This document shows positions 18,938 through 28,910 of a stretch of DNA of 64,000 bases, piece after piece. The first letter of the stretch is position 1. The number at the start of each line of letters is the position of its first letter. Below the pieces are notes generated by a model. That model searched no databases. It was not told where the DNA came from and worked only from the letters and a program-made list of their open reading frames with translations. Source of the stretch: Psychrobacter sp. WY6 (GTDB lineage: Bacteria > Pseudomonadota > Gammaproteobacteria > Pseudomonadales > Moraxellaceae); assembly GCF_018448495.1 (NCBI RefSeq), contig NZ_CP049902.1, positions 744,001 through 808,000 of the forward strand, given 5' to 3'. A program made the translations under genes and the position numbers.

Positions 18938-20002
18938 GTGAAATCATCTCTATTAAAATCTGCCAGTTTAATTGGCGCCATGTTATTGGCAACCACCGCT
19001 TGTGCCCAGTCTAGTGATACTATGGCTACTAATCAAAAAACGAGCCAGAGTACTCAAAATACAAAAGCCGCTGGCACCGTTAGTAAGTCTGTTGACAGTC
19101 GCTTGCGCCAATTGCTCACTCAGGCAGGGATCAAAACACAAATCAGCTCTATTGTGCCGTCCAACTTGCCCAATATGTATCAAGTCAATTTGGCGGGGCA
19201 GTTGCCTTTGCATATCACTGAAGATGGCAAATATGTCATTCAAGGCGAGCTACAAAAGAATCCAAGCAAGCGTGTGGTCACCAAGACGCCAGCGCGTAGC
19301 ACCAGTGCGCAGGCAGGCAAACCTGTCAGTGCGAGTGTCAAAGCTGATATATTGGCAAATATGGATGCGCTGAAAAATATGAGTGCCAAAACGCCGTTCT
19401 TTTATACCGCAGTGCCAGGTGTGATTTGGGGTGCGACATTGGAAGGCGTGCCTTTTTTACTATCGGATGATGCACAATATATTACTGATGGCGAGATATC
19501 TGTCATCGAAAACGGTCAATTCATCGGACTCGATGAGCAGTTTGAAAAGCGTAAAAATCAGTCTGTGTTTGCGACTTTAGATGAAAGCCAGCTGATTAAT
19601 TATCCAGCGACAGGCCCTGAGAGAGCGGTTATTTATGTGGCAAATGATGTCAATTGTCCTTATTGCCGCCGCTTGCATCAACAGCTACCGATGCTTAATG
19701 CCAAAGGTGTGACGGTCAAAACCATTGGTTATCCGATATACGAGCAGTCCCCTGAGCAAATGCGTGGCATTTGGTGTCAAAGTGATGAGGACAGCCGCCG
19801 TAAAGCTTTTGATAAAGCAATGTTGCAGGGTGAGATGACACCAGCACCAGCAAGTTGTACAGCCGATCATGTGACGCCCAATCGTGAAAAAGCAGCAGGG
19901 CTTGCGGTGATGGCAACGCCTGCTATCTACCGTGAAGATGGCGTGCTGTTTCAAGCGAGCTTTGAGAGTCCTGAGTTTTTAGAATTTTTGGGTGTGCAGT
20001 AG
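18938..20002 (+). CDS. dsbC: Periplasmic thiol:disulfide isomerase DsbC-like, with a repeated N-terminal domain
   Basis: Periplasmic disulfide-bond isomerase. Signal peptide (SLLKSASLIGAMLLATTACA), then two copies of the DsbC_N-type dimerisation module (PSNLPNMYQVNLAGQLPLHITEDGKYVIQG and VPGVIWGATLEGVPFLLSDDAQYITDG), then the thioredoxin fold with active site NCPYCRRLH, cis-Pro loop ATPAIY and an internal Cys pair (IWCQ, ASCT). The mature protein is about 110 residues longer than E. coli DsbC because of the extra module. The start is taken at GTG 18938 with AGGA upstream; a TTG at 18911 would add a non-signal-like leader. Works with DsbD in principle; dsbB lies at 30.5 kb. Confidence 0.8.
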   Translation: MKSSLLKSASLIGAMLLATTACAQSSDTMATNQKTSQSTQNTKAAGTVSKSVDSRLRQLLTQAGIKTQISSIVPSNLPNMYQVNLAGQLPLHITEDGKYVIQGELQKNPSKRVVTKTPARSTSAQAGKPVSASVKADILANMDALKNMSAKTPFFYTAVPGVIWGATLEGVPFLLSDDAQYITDGEISVIENGQFIGLDEQFEKRKNQSVFATLDESQLINYPATGPERAVIYVANDVNCPYCRRLHQQLPMLNAKGVTVKTIGYPIYEQSPEQMRGIWCQSDEDSRRKAFDKAMLQGEMTPAPASCTADHVTPNREKAAGLAVMATPAIYREDGVLFQASFESPEFLEFLGVQ

Positions 20003-20090
20003 CTCACACAGATGTTTAATCTCGCATAGATGTTTAATAAAGTTATGAATAAAAAATGTATTAAGAGATGACATTCCTTAATATTAATAA

Positions 20091-20129
20091 AAAACCGCCA
20101 CATAAGTAATCTATGTGGCGGTTTTTTTT
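20091..20129. terminator. Bidirectional terminator between dsbC and the DUF2939 gene
   Basis: Perfect stem ACCGCCACATA / TATGTGGCGGT flanked by A- and T-runs, between convergent genes. Confidence 0.85.
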
Positions 20130-20155
20130 ACCTATAACCGTTAAGGATATCAAGT

Positions 20156-20809
20156 CTATTGTGGCAACACGATATCAACGATTTTCCAATCAATTAAGCC
20201 GTTACGCTGCATCTCGATGGTGAGCGGATAACCTTTTACCTGACCGCTAATAGTGAAGCAATTAATACCGCAATAGCTTAATTTGGGCTTGTCACTGTCA
20301 GACCCTTGCGCTACCTGTTGCTCCAGTTCAGCGGCTTGTTTCTCCATGATTTGCTGCATTTGGCTTTTGACCACTGCATCCACATCACCGCGCTGGATGA
20401 TAAGATTTTGAATCAAATTTTTGAGATCGACTTGATTACTAGCGATTGCCCATGCGGCGGCCAGCTCTTTGGTTGCGGTATTGGCCTGACCTTGGGTATT
20501 GATGACTTTTTCGATATTTTGCGGTGTTATAGCACCATCTACCGCCTGCGTGATAAAGCTATTGGCGGCTTGGGTTAATGCTTCGCCGCCCAGCTCAGCG
20601 ACCAATGGATAATTGCTCATAGTCGCCGTAAACTGACTGGTGAGTTGGTTTTGGATACTAGGTCGCACTTGCTCATAGTCGATCGCTGCGGCGATGGTCG
20701 CGCCGTCTTTGGCATCGTAGGCATTTTTAAGCTGATAAGCGCTGTAATAGGGCGATCCTGCATAGACAGCGACGGCAATGACGATTAATAAAATAATCAG
20801 CTTCTTCAT
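20156..20809 (-). CDS. DUF2939 family exported/membrane-anchored protein
   Basis: A 217-residue protein: an N-terminal hydrophobic anchor (KKLIILLIVIAVAVYAG) then a segment SPYYSAYQLKNAYDAKDGATIAAAIDYEQVRPSIQNQL that is typical of DUF2939, a predicted periplasmic or surface-exposed family of unknown function. The C-terminal part has a Cys pair (YCGINC). The ATG at 20809 was chosen over an upstream TTG because an AAGGG site lies at proper distance. Convergent with dsbC, sharing its terminator. Confidence 0.75.
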   Translation of the reverse strand: MKKLIILLIVIAVAVYAGSPYYSAYQLKNAYDAKDGATIAAAIDYEQVRPSIQNQLTSQFTATMSNYPLVAELGGEALTQAANSFITQAVDGAITPQNIEKVINTQGQANTATKELAAAWAIASNQVDLKNLIQNLIIQRGDVDAVVKSQMQQIMEKQAAELEQQVAQGSDSDKPKLSYCGINCFTISGQVKGYPLTIEMQRNGLIDWKIVDIVLPQ

Positions 20810-21250
20810 AAAAATCAAACCCTTATCGCAAAAAAAAACGTAATGATAGGCAGATTTAATACTGGTGAGTATAAATCTAAAACCCCAAAAATATAGTGAT
20901 AAATATTAGCATGGCTGAGCCTTTTTAAGGTATGAAAACCTTTGTTCATTCCTTAATAAAACCTTTTTGTATGGCCAAGCGCACTATAGTGGATACTTTC
21001 CCTGTCTAAGCGCTTGATAAATCACCATAGCATCTCCATAAATAGCGCAAACTTTTAATAATTGATTTGGCTAAGCAGCATCCCGCCGTATTCGCTTGTA
21101 AGATTCATAGCAGTATCACCTCTTTTCTCTCACTATTTATGATGTTTCATGTGAAACCTTTGAGTGCCATAGTGAGTCGTATTAAGGTGGTGGTTGGCTA
21201 GAACTACTGAATCGACTGTCCGGTGGACTGTAAAGACGATAGGAGAGCCC
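20810..21250. other. Divergent intergenic region upstream of dnaJ
   Basis: About 440 bases between the DUF2939 gene and dnaJ. It holds a parS-like palindrome at 21143-21158; I could not identify a clear heat-shock (sigma-32) promoter. Confidence 0.4.
21143..21158. promoter_or_regulatory. Degenerate parS-like palindrome
   Basis: TGTTTCATGTGAAACC differs from the parS consensus at two positions (central CG to TG and last base). It may be a weak ParB site or chance. Confidence 0.35.
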
Positions 21251-22386
21251 ATGAGTAAGCGTGATTTTTATGAAGTATTAGGTGTGAGCAAGACCGCTGA
21301 AAGCAAAGAAATTAAGCGAGCTTACCGCAAGCTGGCTATGAAATATCACCCTGACCGTAACTCTGATGATCCAGATGCTGAGGATAAATTCAAAGAAGCA
21401 TCGATGGCTTACGAAGTACTAAGCAGCGAAGAGAAGCGCTCTGCTTACGATCGCATGGGTCATTCAGCCTTCGAAACATGGCGGGCGGCGGTGGCTTTGG
21501 CGGTGCAGGTGGTGGCAACTTCCAAGATATCTTCGGTGATATCTTCGGCAACTTCGGCGATATCTTCGGTCAGCAGCGTGGCGGCGGCGGTGGACGTTCG
21601 CGCCGTGGTTCTGATTTGCGTTACGTCATTGAGCTGACGCTAGAAGAAGCGGTACGTGGCTGTAAAAAAGAAATCAGTTTCACTGCGCCTGCGCCTTGCG
21701 ACACGTGCGATGGTAAAGGGGCAAAAAATGCCTCTGATATCGTAACTTGTCAGACCTGTCATGGACAAGGTCAAGTACGTATGCAGCAAGGATTTTTTGC
21801 CGTGCAGCAGGCCTGCCCACATTGTGGCGGCACTGGTAAGCAAATCAAAAACCCATGCTCTGACTGTCATGGTAATGGCGTTAAAGACAAATCACGTACG
21901 CTAGAAGTGTCTATCCCAGCTGGTGTTGATGATGGTGATCGCGTCCGTCTAGCAGGCGAAGGCGAAGCGGGCGGCGCGGGCGTCCAAAACGGCGACTTAT
22001 ACGTTGAAGTACGCGTAAAACCGCACAATGTCTTTACGCGTCAAGGGGCTGATCTCTATATGGACGTACCTGTGAGCATTACCGATGCAGCACTGGGTAA
22101 AGAGGTCGAAATTCCAACCTTAGATGGTAAAGTAAAAATCAAGGTTGCAGAAGGCACGCAAAGTGGTAAGTTGCTACGTGTACGCGGCAAAGGCGTGACG
22201 CCAGTACGCACCACCATGAAAGGTGATTTGATTTGCCGTGTGGTTATCGAAACCCCAGTGAACTTAACTCGCGAGCAAAAAGACCTGTTGCGCCAGTTCC
22301 AAGATACGCTCGACGGTGATAGCAAGCATCAGCAGTCGCCACATAAGAAGTCATTCTTTAAAAAGATTGGCGACTTATTTGATTAA
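21251..22386 (+). CDS. dnaJ: Chaperone DnaJ (Hsp40; one frameshift)
   Basis: Co-chaperone that loads clients onto DnaK and stimulates its ATPase. J domain [35 protein letters not shown] (HPD motif), a Gly/Phe-rich linker ([18 protein letters not shown]), four CxxCxGxG zinc motifs ([32 protein letters not shown]) and C-terminal substrate-binding domains. The frame breaks at about 21475-21479 at GAAAC; one more A restores [15 protein letters not shown]. The ATG has a strong AGGAG site. Repaired length about 378, as usual. dnaK is not in the window; a perfect terminator follows. Confidence 0.93.
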
Positions 22387-22427
22387 CTGAGTTGTTTTAA
22401 TCACCCGTTTGATTAAATGACTAGATA

Positions 22428-22467
22428 CAAAACCCCCAGTGTTTCACATGAAACACTGGGGGTTTTT
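22428..22467 (+). terminator. Terminator after dnaJ containing a near-parS palindrome
   Basis: Stem AACCCCCAGTGTTTCA / TGAAACACTGGGGGTT followed by T-run. The top of the stem, TGTTTCACATGAAACA (22440-22455), is one base from the parS consensus. Confidence 0.85.
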
Positions 22468-22568
22468 ATTGATGCTATAAAAAACCATTCAGGTGGTGAT
22501 ATTTGCTAAACTTAGCATCATAACATTTAAAACCTTTCTTATTAATATAGAGCTTTTAGGGTAAACAT

Positions 22569-23415
22569 ATGAGCCAACAGATAACAGCGCAAGAAAATAA
22601 AAAAACAAGCCATCAAAGTCGGGGTGATTGGTGCTGGTGGTCGTATGGGGCGTATGCTAATAGAGGCAGTACAAGACAACTCGCAAACGATATTAAATGC
22701 CGCGATAGAACGTCAAGGTTCAAGCCTTGTCGGCGCGGATGCTGGCGAAGTCGCCGCTATCGGTCGCTTAGAAGTGCAAATTGTCGGTGATTTAAAAGTT
22801 GTCATTAATGACATCGATGTACTAATTGATTTTAGCTTGCCTGATGCCACTGAACAAAATATGCAGATTTGCGCGGCAAACAATGTCGCGATGGTTATTG
22901 GGACGACAGGATTCAATGAGCAGCAAGAGCAAGTATTGGCAAAGGCTAGCGAGAAAATTGCGATTGTCTATGCTGGTAACTATTCAACAGGCGTTAATCT
23001 GTCATTAAAGTTGCTCAGCATGGCAGCGAAGACATTTGGCGAGGATGCCGATGTAGAAGTCATTGAAGCACATCATAAGCATAAAATCGATGCGCCATCA
23101 GGCACAGCATATATGATGGCAGAAGCCGTTGCAGAAGCTCGTGGACAGAACCTAAAAGATGTCGCTGTTTATGGCCGCGAAGGACAAACGGGCGAACGCA
23201 AAGCAGGTACTATTGGTATTCATGCTATTCGCGGTGGTGAAATCATTGGCGATCATACCGTGATGTTTATTGCCGATGGTGAGGTGGTTGAAATTACCCA
23301 TCGTGCCCGCGCGCGTATGACTTTTGCCGCGGGTGCTGTACGTGCCGCGACTTGGGTTATCAAACAAGAGGTCGGGCAATATAATATGCAGGACGTGTTG
23401 GGTTTGAATGACTAG
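22569..23415 (+). CDS. dapB: 4-hydroxy-tetrahydrodipicolinate reductase DapB (one frameshift)
   Basis: Second enzyme of the DAP/lysine branch: NAD(P)H-dependent reduction of the dapA product. Nucleotide-binding motif VGVIGAGGRMG, then IGTTGF, the catalytic EAHHKHKIDAPSGTA and GGEIIGDHTVMF. The first codons (MSQQITAQENKK) are joined to the rest through an A7 run at 22599-22605; a six- or nine-A run puts KQAIKVGVIGAGG in frame, so the start is 22569 and not the internal ATG. Meso-DAP made by this pathway is also the substrate context for mpl at 27.4 kb. AGGG lies upstream as ribosome site. Confidence 0.9.
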
Positions 23416-23519
23416 TTTTTGAGCAAGTAAGGTTTGAGTGATTAATGTTTCTTGCTTGCTGTTTGGTGGCTGCTGAGGACGGCTTATTGATAAAGCGAAA
23501 TGATTATTAGGAGTTAGAC

Positions 23520-24473
23520 ATGAATAAGTTTAGCAAGAATCTAATAGTGGGTTTTAGTCGCACTGTGGCTGTTGTCAGGGGTGCCAGAAGCATCAAAGCT
23601 GCCAACATCGTCACGACACTCAAATCTAGAAAAAGTACGCTTTACGCTAGCCAAATAGCATTTGCCCTCAATTTGACGGTAGTGCCAATAGTCGCACAAG
23701 CAGCTACTTTTCAAACCTACGTCATTCATACCTATGGTGGTGATGCATTATTACCTGCTGTTCGTCAGCAACTGAATAATAGTCGTGACGGCGGTACGGT
23801 TACTACCTATCAAGACAAGTTAGTGTTGCATACGACAGCCGCTAACTATCAGGCGGTACAGCAGTTATTGACTCAGATTGACGGTCAGCCACAGGCATTG
23901 ACGGTCGCTGTGCGTGTTGGCAACAATAGCAGCGTCCAAGGTAATATTCAGCAAGGGCAGGTCATTATTAGCAATCATGGTATTCAAGGGTCAGGGATTA
24001 TTCATCAGAGCAATAGCCAACAGCAAACAAATAATTTATACCAAGTACAAACCTTGTCAGGTAGTGCCGCCAGCATCAGTACAGGGACGCTTTATGCGCT
24101 GAATCAAACCTACGATGTAAATAGTTATACAAATTATAAAAGTCCCTCAGTACAGATTGTCATTCAGCAGCAAGTATTGCTACCAACGACGCAAGGCATC
24201 ACGGTTAAGCCAAGATTATTACCGACTGGTCAAGTCGAAGTAACCTTGTCACAAGTTGAAGAAAAACTCGCACGCTCCTATTCAACTTCTCAGAAAAATA
24301 GTAATCATGCCATTCAAGGTCAACGGCTAGACACGACCATTATTATCCCACGTGGTCAATGGGTAACTATCGGACAAATCTCTCAAAGTAGCCAAAATCA
24401 ACGCGCAAGTTATGGTAGCAATCGTGCCATTGATAGCACTAAAAACACACCAATTTGGATAATGGTGCAGTAG
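23520..24473 (+). CDS. Orphan secretin-domain exported protein
   Basis: A 317-residue protein with a positively charged N-terminus and hydrophobic signal (ASQIAFALNLTVVPIVAQA), followed by an N-domain-like region (DKLVLHTTAANYQAVQQLLTQIDGQPQALTVAVRVG) and a C-terminal part resembling the secretin beta-domain (VKPRLLPTGQVEVTLSQVEEKL ... TTIIIPRGQWVTIGQIS). This is the layout of short secretin/NolW-like proteins related to PilQ and GspD, but too short to build a full gate. Gln/Asn/Ser-rich. No other secretion genes adjoin. Function unknown. Confidence 0.55.
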   Translation: MNKFSKNLIVGFSRTVAVVRGARSIKAANIVTTLKSRKSTLYASQIAFALNLTVVPIVAQAATFQTYVIHTYGGDALLPAVRQQLNNSRDGGTVTTYQDKLVLHTTAANYQAVQQLLTQIDGQPQALTVAVRVGNNSSVQGNIQQGQVIISNHGIQGSGIIHQSNSQQQTNNLYQVQTLSGSAASISTGTLYALNQTYDVNSYTNYKSPSVQIVIQQQVLLPTTQGITVKPRLLPTGQVEVTLSQVEEKLARSYSTSQKNSNHAIQGQRLDTTIIIPRGQWVTIGQISQSSQNQRASYGSNRAIDSTKNTPIWIMVQ

Positions 24474-24501
24474 CCTTGCATCGATTACTATTATCTTTGA
24501 T

Positions 24502-24543
24502 AAAAAAAGCGCGATACTGTAATGAGCAGTATCGCGCTTTTTA
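24502..24543. terminator. Bidirectional terminator
   Basis: Long perfect stem AAAAAGCGCGATACTG / CAGTATCGCGCTTTTT between convergent genes (secretin-like and decarboxylase). Confidence 0.85.
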
Positions 24544-24563
24544 TCGACAATAATTATTGCAGA

Positions 24564-25740
24564 TTAGTCAACGTAGATCACTTCTAATGGTGGAAAACCA
24601 TTGAACTCAATAGATGAATACGAGTTAGTATACGCACCCGTGGTCAACCAAAGATTTTATCACCAATCTCCAGCTTATGGCAATTGATGCCCGCTTCTTC
24701 ATACATGATATCGGTCGAATCACAAGTAGGACCTGCCAGTACCACAGTGCCTTTGCTGGTTGACGTTTCCATCTTAGGCGTATAGACCGGATACTTGATG
24801 GCTTCACCCAAAGTCTCGATTAAGCCTTGGAATAAGCCCACATCGGTATACACCCAACGCGTTAAATCCGTGTGCGACTTACGCGAGATAAGCACCACAT
24901 CACTGACCAATACACCTGAGCCGCCAACCAATGAACGACCTGGCTCAAGGATAATCTCAGGCATGTCCTCTTCACTATAGTCGTCTGTCAAATAACGAGT
25001 AATCTCTTCAGCGTAGACTTTTATAGGGTTCACTTCACTGATATAGTTGGCTGGAAAACCGCCACCCAAATTGATCATTTGTAGCTTAATATCTTCTTCG
25101 TTTTTCATCCAGTCAAACATGTATTTGACCTTGGCTAGTGCATCATCCCAAGCGGCAACGTCTTTTTGCTGACTACCGACGTGGAATGAGATGCCATAAG
25201 GTACTAGGCCCAAGTCACGAGCTTGAATCAACAGCTCAATCGCCATATTGGGATGACAACCAAACTTACGAGACAATGGCCATTCAGCGGTCTCTGACCC
25301 TTGTACTAAGATACGCACAAAGATTTTTGAACCAGGGGCGTGCTTGGCAATATTTTTTAGATCCGCTTCTGAGTCGGTCGCATACAAGTCAATACCTTTT
25401 TCAAAGGCATATTTGACGTGCTCCGCTTTTTTAATGGTATTGCCATAAGAGATACGCGATGGCTCAACGCCGCAGTCTAGTACGCGATCAAGCTCATAGA
25501 TGGAGGCACAATCAAAGTTCGAACCAAGATCAGCAAGCAGGTTAATCACTTCAACAGCAGGACTGGCTTTCATTGCATAATGGATTTTTGCATTGGGAAA
25601 AACCCAACCATTTCATGATATTTGGTTTTGATACGGCTAAGGTCCACGACCAAAAATGGCGTCTCGCGACCTTCAGCAGCTTGAGTGAATTTCTGCCAGC
25701 CGGCAGGGTCAAAATATTGGTCAATTTTGATCATGGTCAT
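24564..25740 (-). CDS. PLP-dependent ornithine/lysine decarboxylase, alanine-racemase fold (two frameshifts)
   Basis: Fold-type III decarboxylase. Motifs: HYAMKASP (PLP lysine), SYGNTIKK, FHVGSQ, LGGGFP, EPGRSLVG and GPTCDSTD (the Cys that reaches into the partner active site). These match the ornithine/lysine decarboxylases that make putrescine or cadaverine, rather than diaminopimelate decarboxylase LysA. The frame breaks near 25595-25605 (first 40 residues, MTMIKIDQYFDPAGWQKF, lie in another frame) and near 24645-24650, where one more T restores FGLTTGAYTNSYSS and an end LEVIYVD at 24564. Repaired length about 392 residues. Substrate preference not determinable by eye. Confidence 0.8.
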
Positions 25741-25898
25741 GGTAGGGAACCTTTAATAAAGACAGTAGGTGTTAAAGAGTAAATGCTCGCATCACGTCAT
25801 TGTCATCTCACATTAGTGTCATCACGCATCTAACAGGTAATGAAACCTTGCGTCCATGCTGATTAAATGACGTAAAAATAGCTTAGATAATGAATGGA

Positions 25899-26453
25899 CT
25901 AAGAATGGCTGGGCTGCGGCTGTTTATCCGCCATTTGTTCGCCTTGTTTTTCGCGTATTTTAACGATTTTACGCACTTTATCGCGAGCACGAGTTTGCTT
26001 GAGACGTGATAAATAATCGACGAATATGACCCCATTTAAATGATCCATTTCATGTTGGATGCATACCGCGAGTAAGCCTTCGACTTCTTCATCGATTTTT
26101 TGACCATTCTCATCTAAGGCTTCAATACGCACTTTATTCGGGCGCTCAACACTGTCATAGACTTCAGGTACGGACAAACAACCTTCTTCATAGGGCTGTT
26201 TCTCTTCTACCAATGGTGTCACCTTTGGGTTGATAAAAACTCTAGGGCTATTTTTATCTTCGGACAGATCCATGACGATGAGCTGAATATGGCGATCCAC
26301 TTGGCTTGCCGCCAAACCGATACCTTGTGCCTCATACATCGTCTCAATCATATCAGCGATTAAGGTTTTGATTTCAGCAGTCACTTCCTTAACAGGCGTA
26401 GCAATAGTACGCAGGCGCGGGTCTGGGTAATTTAAAATAGGGAGTAAAGCCAT
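25899..26453 (-). CDS. def: Peptide deformylase
   Basis: Removes the formyl group from N-terminal fMet of new proteins. All three metal-site motifs are present: [15 protein letters not shown] and QHEMDHLNG (HExxH). Length about 184 residues, including a charged tail ([14 protein letters not shown]). The start [14 protein letters not shown] at 26453 was chosen over an upstream GTG because GAGGTG sits 7 bases before it. Usually paired with fmt, which is not adjacent here. Single gene. Confidence 0.93.
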   Translation of the reverse strand: MALLPILNYPDPRLRTIATPVKEVTAEIKTLIADMIETMYEAQGIGLAASQVDRHIQLIVMDLSEDKNSPRVFINPKVTPLVEEKQPYEEGCLSVPEVYDSVERPNKVRIEALDENGQKIDEEVEGLLAVCIQHEMDHLNGVIFVDYLSRLKQTRARDKVRKIVKIREKQGEQMADKQPQPSHS

Positions 26454-26593
26454 AACGCTCACCTCAATGATAGGGATAAAATAGGGTTGATATTATAGGA
26501 TAAATGGGGACAAAAGTAATGCTTATCAATACTTTCGCACAATTATTGCTTTTTATCATCGTAAAAAATCAAGGAGGTCGCTTTTTTATAGGC

Positions 26594-26625
26594 ATAAAAA
26601 AGCCCTGCAATTCGCAAGGCTTTTT
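26594..26625. terminator. Terminator between def and the GlsB-like gene
   Basis: AAAAAAGCC ... GGCTTTTT hairpin with an imperfect GC middle; positioned after the GlsB-like gene on the minus strand. Confidence 0.5.
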
Positions 26626-26766
26626 GATTTATATAAGCTAGATTAGATGTAATCTGACTTGCATAAGTAGAGCTGCTTTTTAGTAAATTGAGTTTAGTAA
26701 ATCAAATCACTTCTGAGTCATTAAAGTCACTTGGGGCAGCTAAAACATCTGAGCAAAAGTGCAAAG

Positions 26767-27019
26767 TTATACGCCACGTTTGCTCATAATCATCTCGTAG
26801 ATAAAACAGGATGATCGCACCTATTACTGAGAATATCAAACCAGTAAATCCGCCATCAGCATTGATACCGATAAGACTAGCTAAGAAGCCACCTAATAAA
26901 GCACCGACGATACCCAATACAATGGTCATTATCCAGCCCATCGGGTCGCTACCTGGCTTGATAGCTCGTGCCAATAAACCTGCAACCAGACCTACAATAA
27001 TCATCCAAATAAAGCTCAT
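26767..27019 (-). CDS. GlsB/YeaQ/YmgE family stress-associated membrane protein (one frameshift)
   Basis: Small protein of three hydrophobic helices: FIWMIIVGLVAGLLARAIKPGSDPMGW, then MTIVLGIVGALLGGFLASLIG and GFTGLIFSVIGAIILF. The KPG and GW..T.VLG..GA..GG pattern is diagnostic for this family, linked to general stress and acid response. The frame as given runs on to 26702 with an odd tail; dropping one base of the run at 26803-26806 restores FIYEMIMSKRGV and a normal 83-residue length. GGAG precedes the ATG. Single gene. Confidence 0.8.
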
Positions 27020-27301
27020 ATTATTCTCCTAATTTTATCATTTATAATAGTTAATCAATTTTGATAAGCTCATTGTAAGCACTGTATAGACGTAAAGGTA
27101 AGCGCGAAATGTTACCAGTGTATGAGCTATGTGAGGAAAATCGTAGATTTGCTAATATGCAGGTAGAATAGGTAAATGAAAGGTTACAAAGGTAGTGAAG
27201 TCGAAAACGCCATTTATATATTAAGGCATTTTTGGATATCGACGCTCCCTAATACTGATACGTTCTATAGTAAACGCAAGTAATCAGAAAAAGTTGATCA
27301 T

Positions 27302-27335
27302 AAAAAAACGTTGCTCATTTATAATAAGCAACGCT
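27302..27335 (-). terminator. Terminator after mpl
   Basis: On the minus strand GCGTTGCT / GAGCAACG stem with a loop of about 10, followed by seven T; it lies 50 bases past the mpl stop. Confidence 0.7.
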
Positions 27336-27386
27336 CTTATTTGACACCAGAACTAGACCAGCTAGATTATTTGTTGCGTAGCTTTA

Positions 27387-28910
27387 TTAAGTGGCTTTAC
27401 TACGTAGCGCAGTTAATAAGCGTTGATGAATACCTTCAAAACCGCCATTCGACATAATCACAATGGCGTCACCCGCTTTTGCGTGCGTGTCGATATGCTC
27501 GATGATAGCATCGATACTAGAGAGCACCTGTTGGTTGCCCATGTTAGGATTTGCGCTATTGGCATTTTCAATGACTTCTTTTAGACCCCACTCCAGTCCT
27601 GTCGGCTCATACCATAAGGTATGATCGGCGAGAGCAGCAGACTCAGCCAAGCTGTCTTGATGAATGCCCATTTTCATGGTGTTACTACGTGGTTCAATAA
27701 TCGCCCAAATGCGTCTGTCCGCCAGTTTCTTCTTGGCACCATCTAAGGTCGTAGTAATGGCCGTAGGGTGATGAGCAAAATCATCAAAGACTAAGATATC
27801 ATTGACATCGCCAATCAGCTCCATCCGACGTTTAATGCCCGCGAATGCTGATAACGCCGCGCACGCAGTTTTGACACTGACGCCGATGTTATAAGCCGCT
27901 GCGGCAGCAACCAAGGCATTATTCACATTATGCATGCCGCTCATCGACCAATCGATGACTCCCGTGGCTTCTTCATCAGCAATATCAGCCGCAAAACTAA
28001 CCGCAAATTGACCACCATCTTCGCTGATAAGTTCAGCTTGCCAATCACTACTATCTTTTACATGCTTATCTTTTGCATGGGTATTATCTGTTGCATAGGT
28101 ATTATGTGCCGCTGAATTCAATACTGCTGTCCGCCAAACGGGTGTCCAAACCCCTTTCGCTAACGTCTCCTCTAAGCTGGCAGTCGCTGTGGGCATAATG
28201 ATTTTGCCCGTGCTTGGAATCATGCGCACCATATGATGGAATTGGGTCTGAATAGCTTCAAGATCCGCAAAAATATCCGCATGATCAAATTCTAGATTGT
28301 TTAAAATAGCCGTACGCGGACGGTAATGAACGAACTTTGAACGCTTATCAAAAAATGCAGAATCGTATTCATCCGCTTCGATAACGAAATAGCCAGTATT
28401 TACCGAATCGTCATTATCAATTTTGTCAGCACCCAAATAACTGCTGTGAGCGAAGACGTGCTGTAAATGCTCATCAGTGGTATCAACCAGTGGCACACCG
28501 CCGATTAAAAACCCAGTATCGATACCCGCATAGTGCAATATCCAAGCGAGCATAGTCGTCGTCGTGGTTTTACCGTGAGTACCGGCAACGGCTATCACAT
28601 GACGCGATTGTAATACCTGCTCAGATAAAAACTGTGGTCCTGAGGTATAGCGTAGACCTGTGTCCAGCATATATTCGATGACATCCATACCGCGCTTCAT
28701 GGCATTACCAACGACGACTAAATCTGGTGCTGGTTGTAAATGCTCTACCAGATAGCCTTGCTCAATGGTCACGCCCGCGTTTTCCAGTTGGGTGGACATC
28801 GGCGGATAAACGTTGGCATCTGAGCCCGTGACCGTATGTCCAAGCTCGCGTGCCAGCAATGCCAGTGAGCCCATAAAAGTACCACAAATACCAAGAATAT
28901 GAATATGCAT
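27387..28910 (-). CDS. mpl: UDP-N-acetylmuramate:L-Ala-gamma-D-Glu-meso-DAP ligase (murein tripeptide ligase)
   Basis: Cell-wall recycling enzyme joining recycled tripeptide to UDP-MurNAc in an ATP-dependent reaction. N-terminal Mur-ligase domain MHIHILGICGTFMGSLALL, P-loop VAGTHGKTTTT, central ILNNLEFDHADIF and DDFAHHPTAI, C-terminal AIIEPRSNTMKMG. GICGTFM separates Mpl from MurC. Start MHIHILG at 28910; the upstream extension has no family character. About 507 residues, somewhat longer than E. coli Mpl owing to an insert near NTYATDNTHAKDKHVKD. Frame intact. Confidence 0.92.
   Translation of the reverse strand: MHIHILGICGTFMGSLALLARELGHTVTGSDANVYPPMSTQLENAGVTIEQGYLVEHLQPAPDLVVVGNAMKRGMDVIEYMLDTGLRYTSGPQFLSEQVLQSRHVIAVAGTHGKTTTTTMLAWILHYAGIDTGFLIGGVPLVDTTDEHLQHVFAHSSYLGADKIDNDDSVNTGYFVIEADEYDSAFFDKRSKFVHYRPRTAILNNLEFDHADIFADLEAIQTQFHHMVRMIPSTGKIIMPTATASLEETLAKGVWTPVWRTAVLNSAAHNTYATDNTHAKDKHVKDSSDWQAELISEDGGQFAVSFAADIADEEATGVIDWSMSGMHNVNNALVAAAAAYNIGVSVKTACAALSAFAGIKRRMELIGDVNDILVFDDFAHHPTAITTTLDGAKKKLADRRIWAIIEPRSNTMKMGIHQDSLAESAALADHTLWYEPTGLEWGLKEVIENANSANPNMGNQQVLSSIDAIIEHIDTHAKAGDAIVIMSNGGFEGIHQRLLTALRSKAT

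Noticed and set aside
21470..21485. Programmed frameshift in dnaJ
   Set aside because: No slippery heptamer or stimulator is known for dnaJ; a missing A in a short run is enough and fits the general error pattern.
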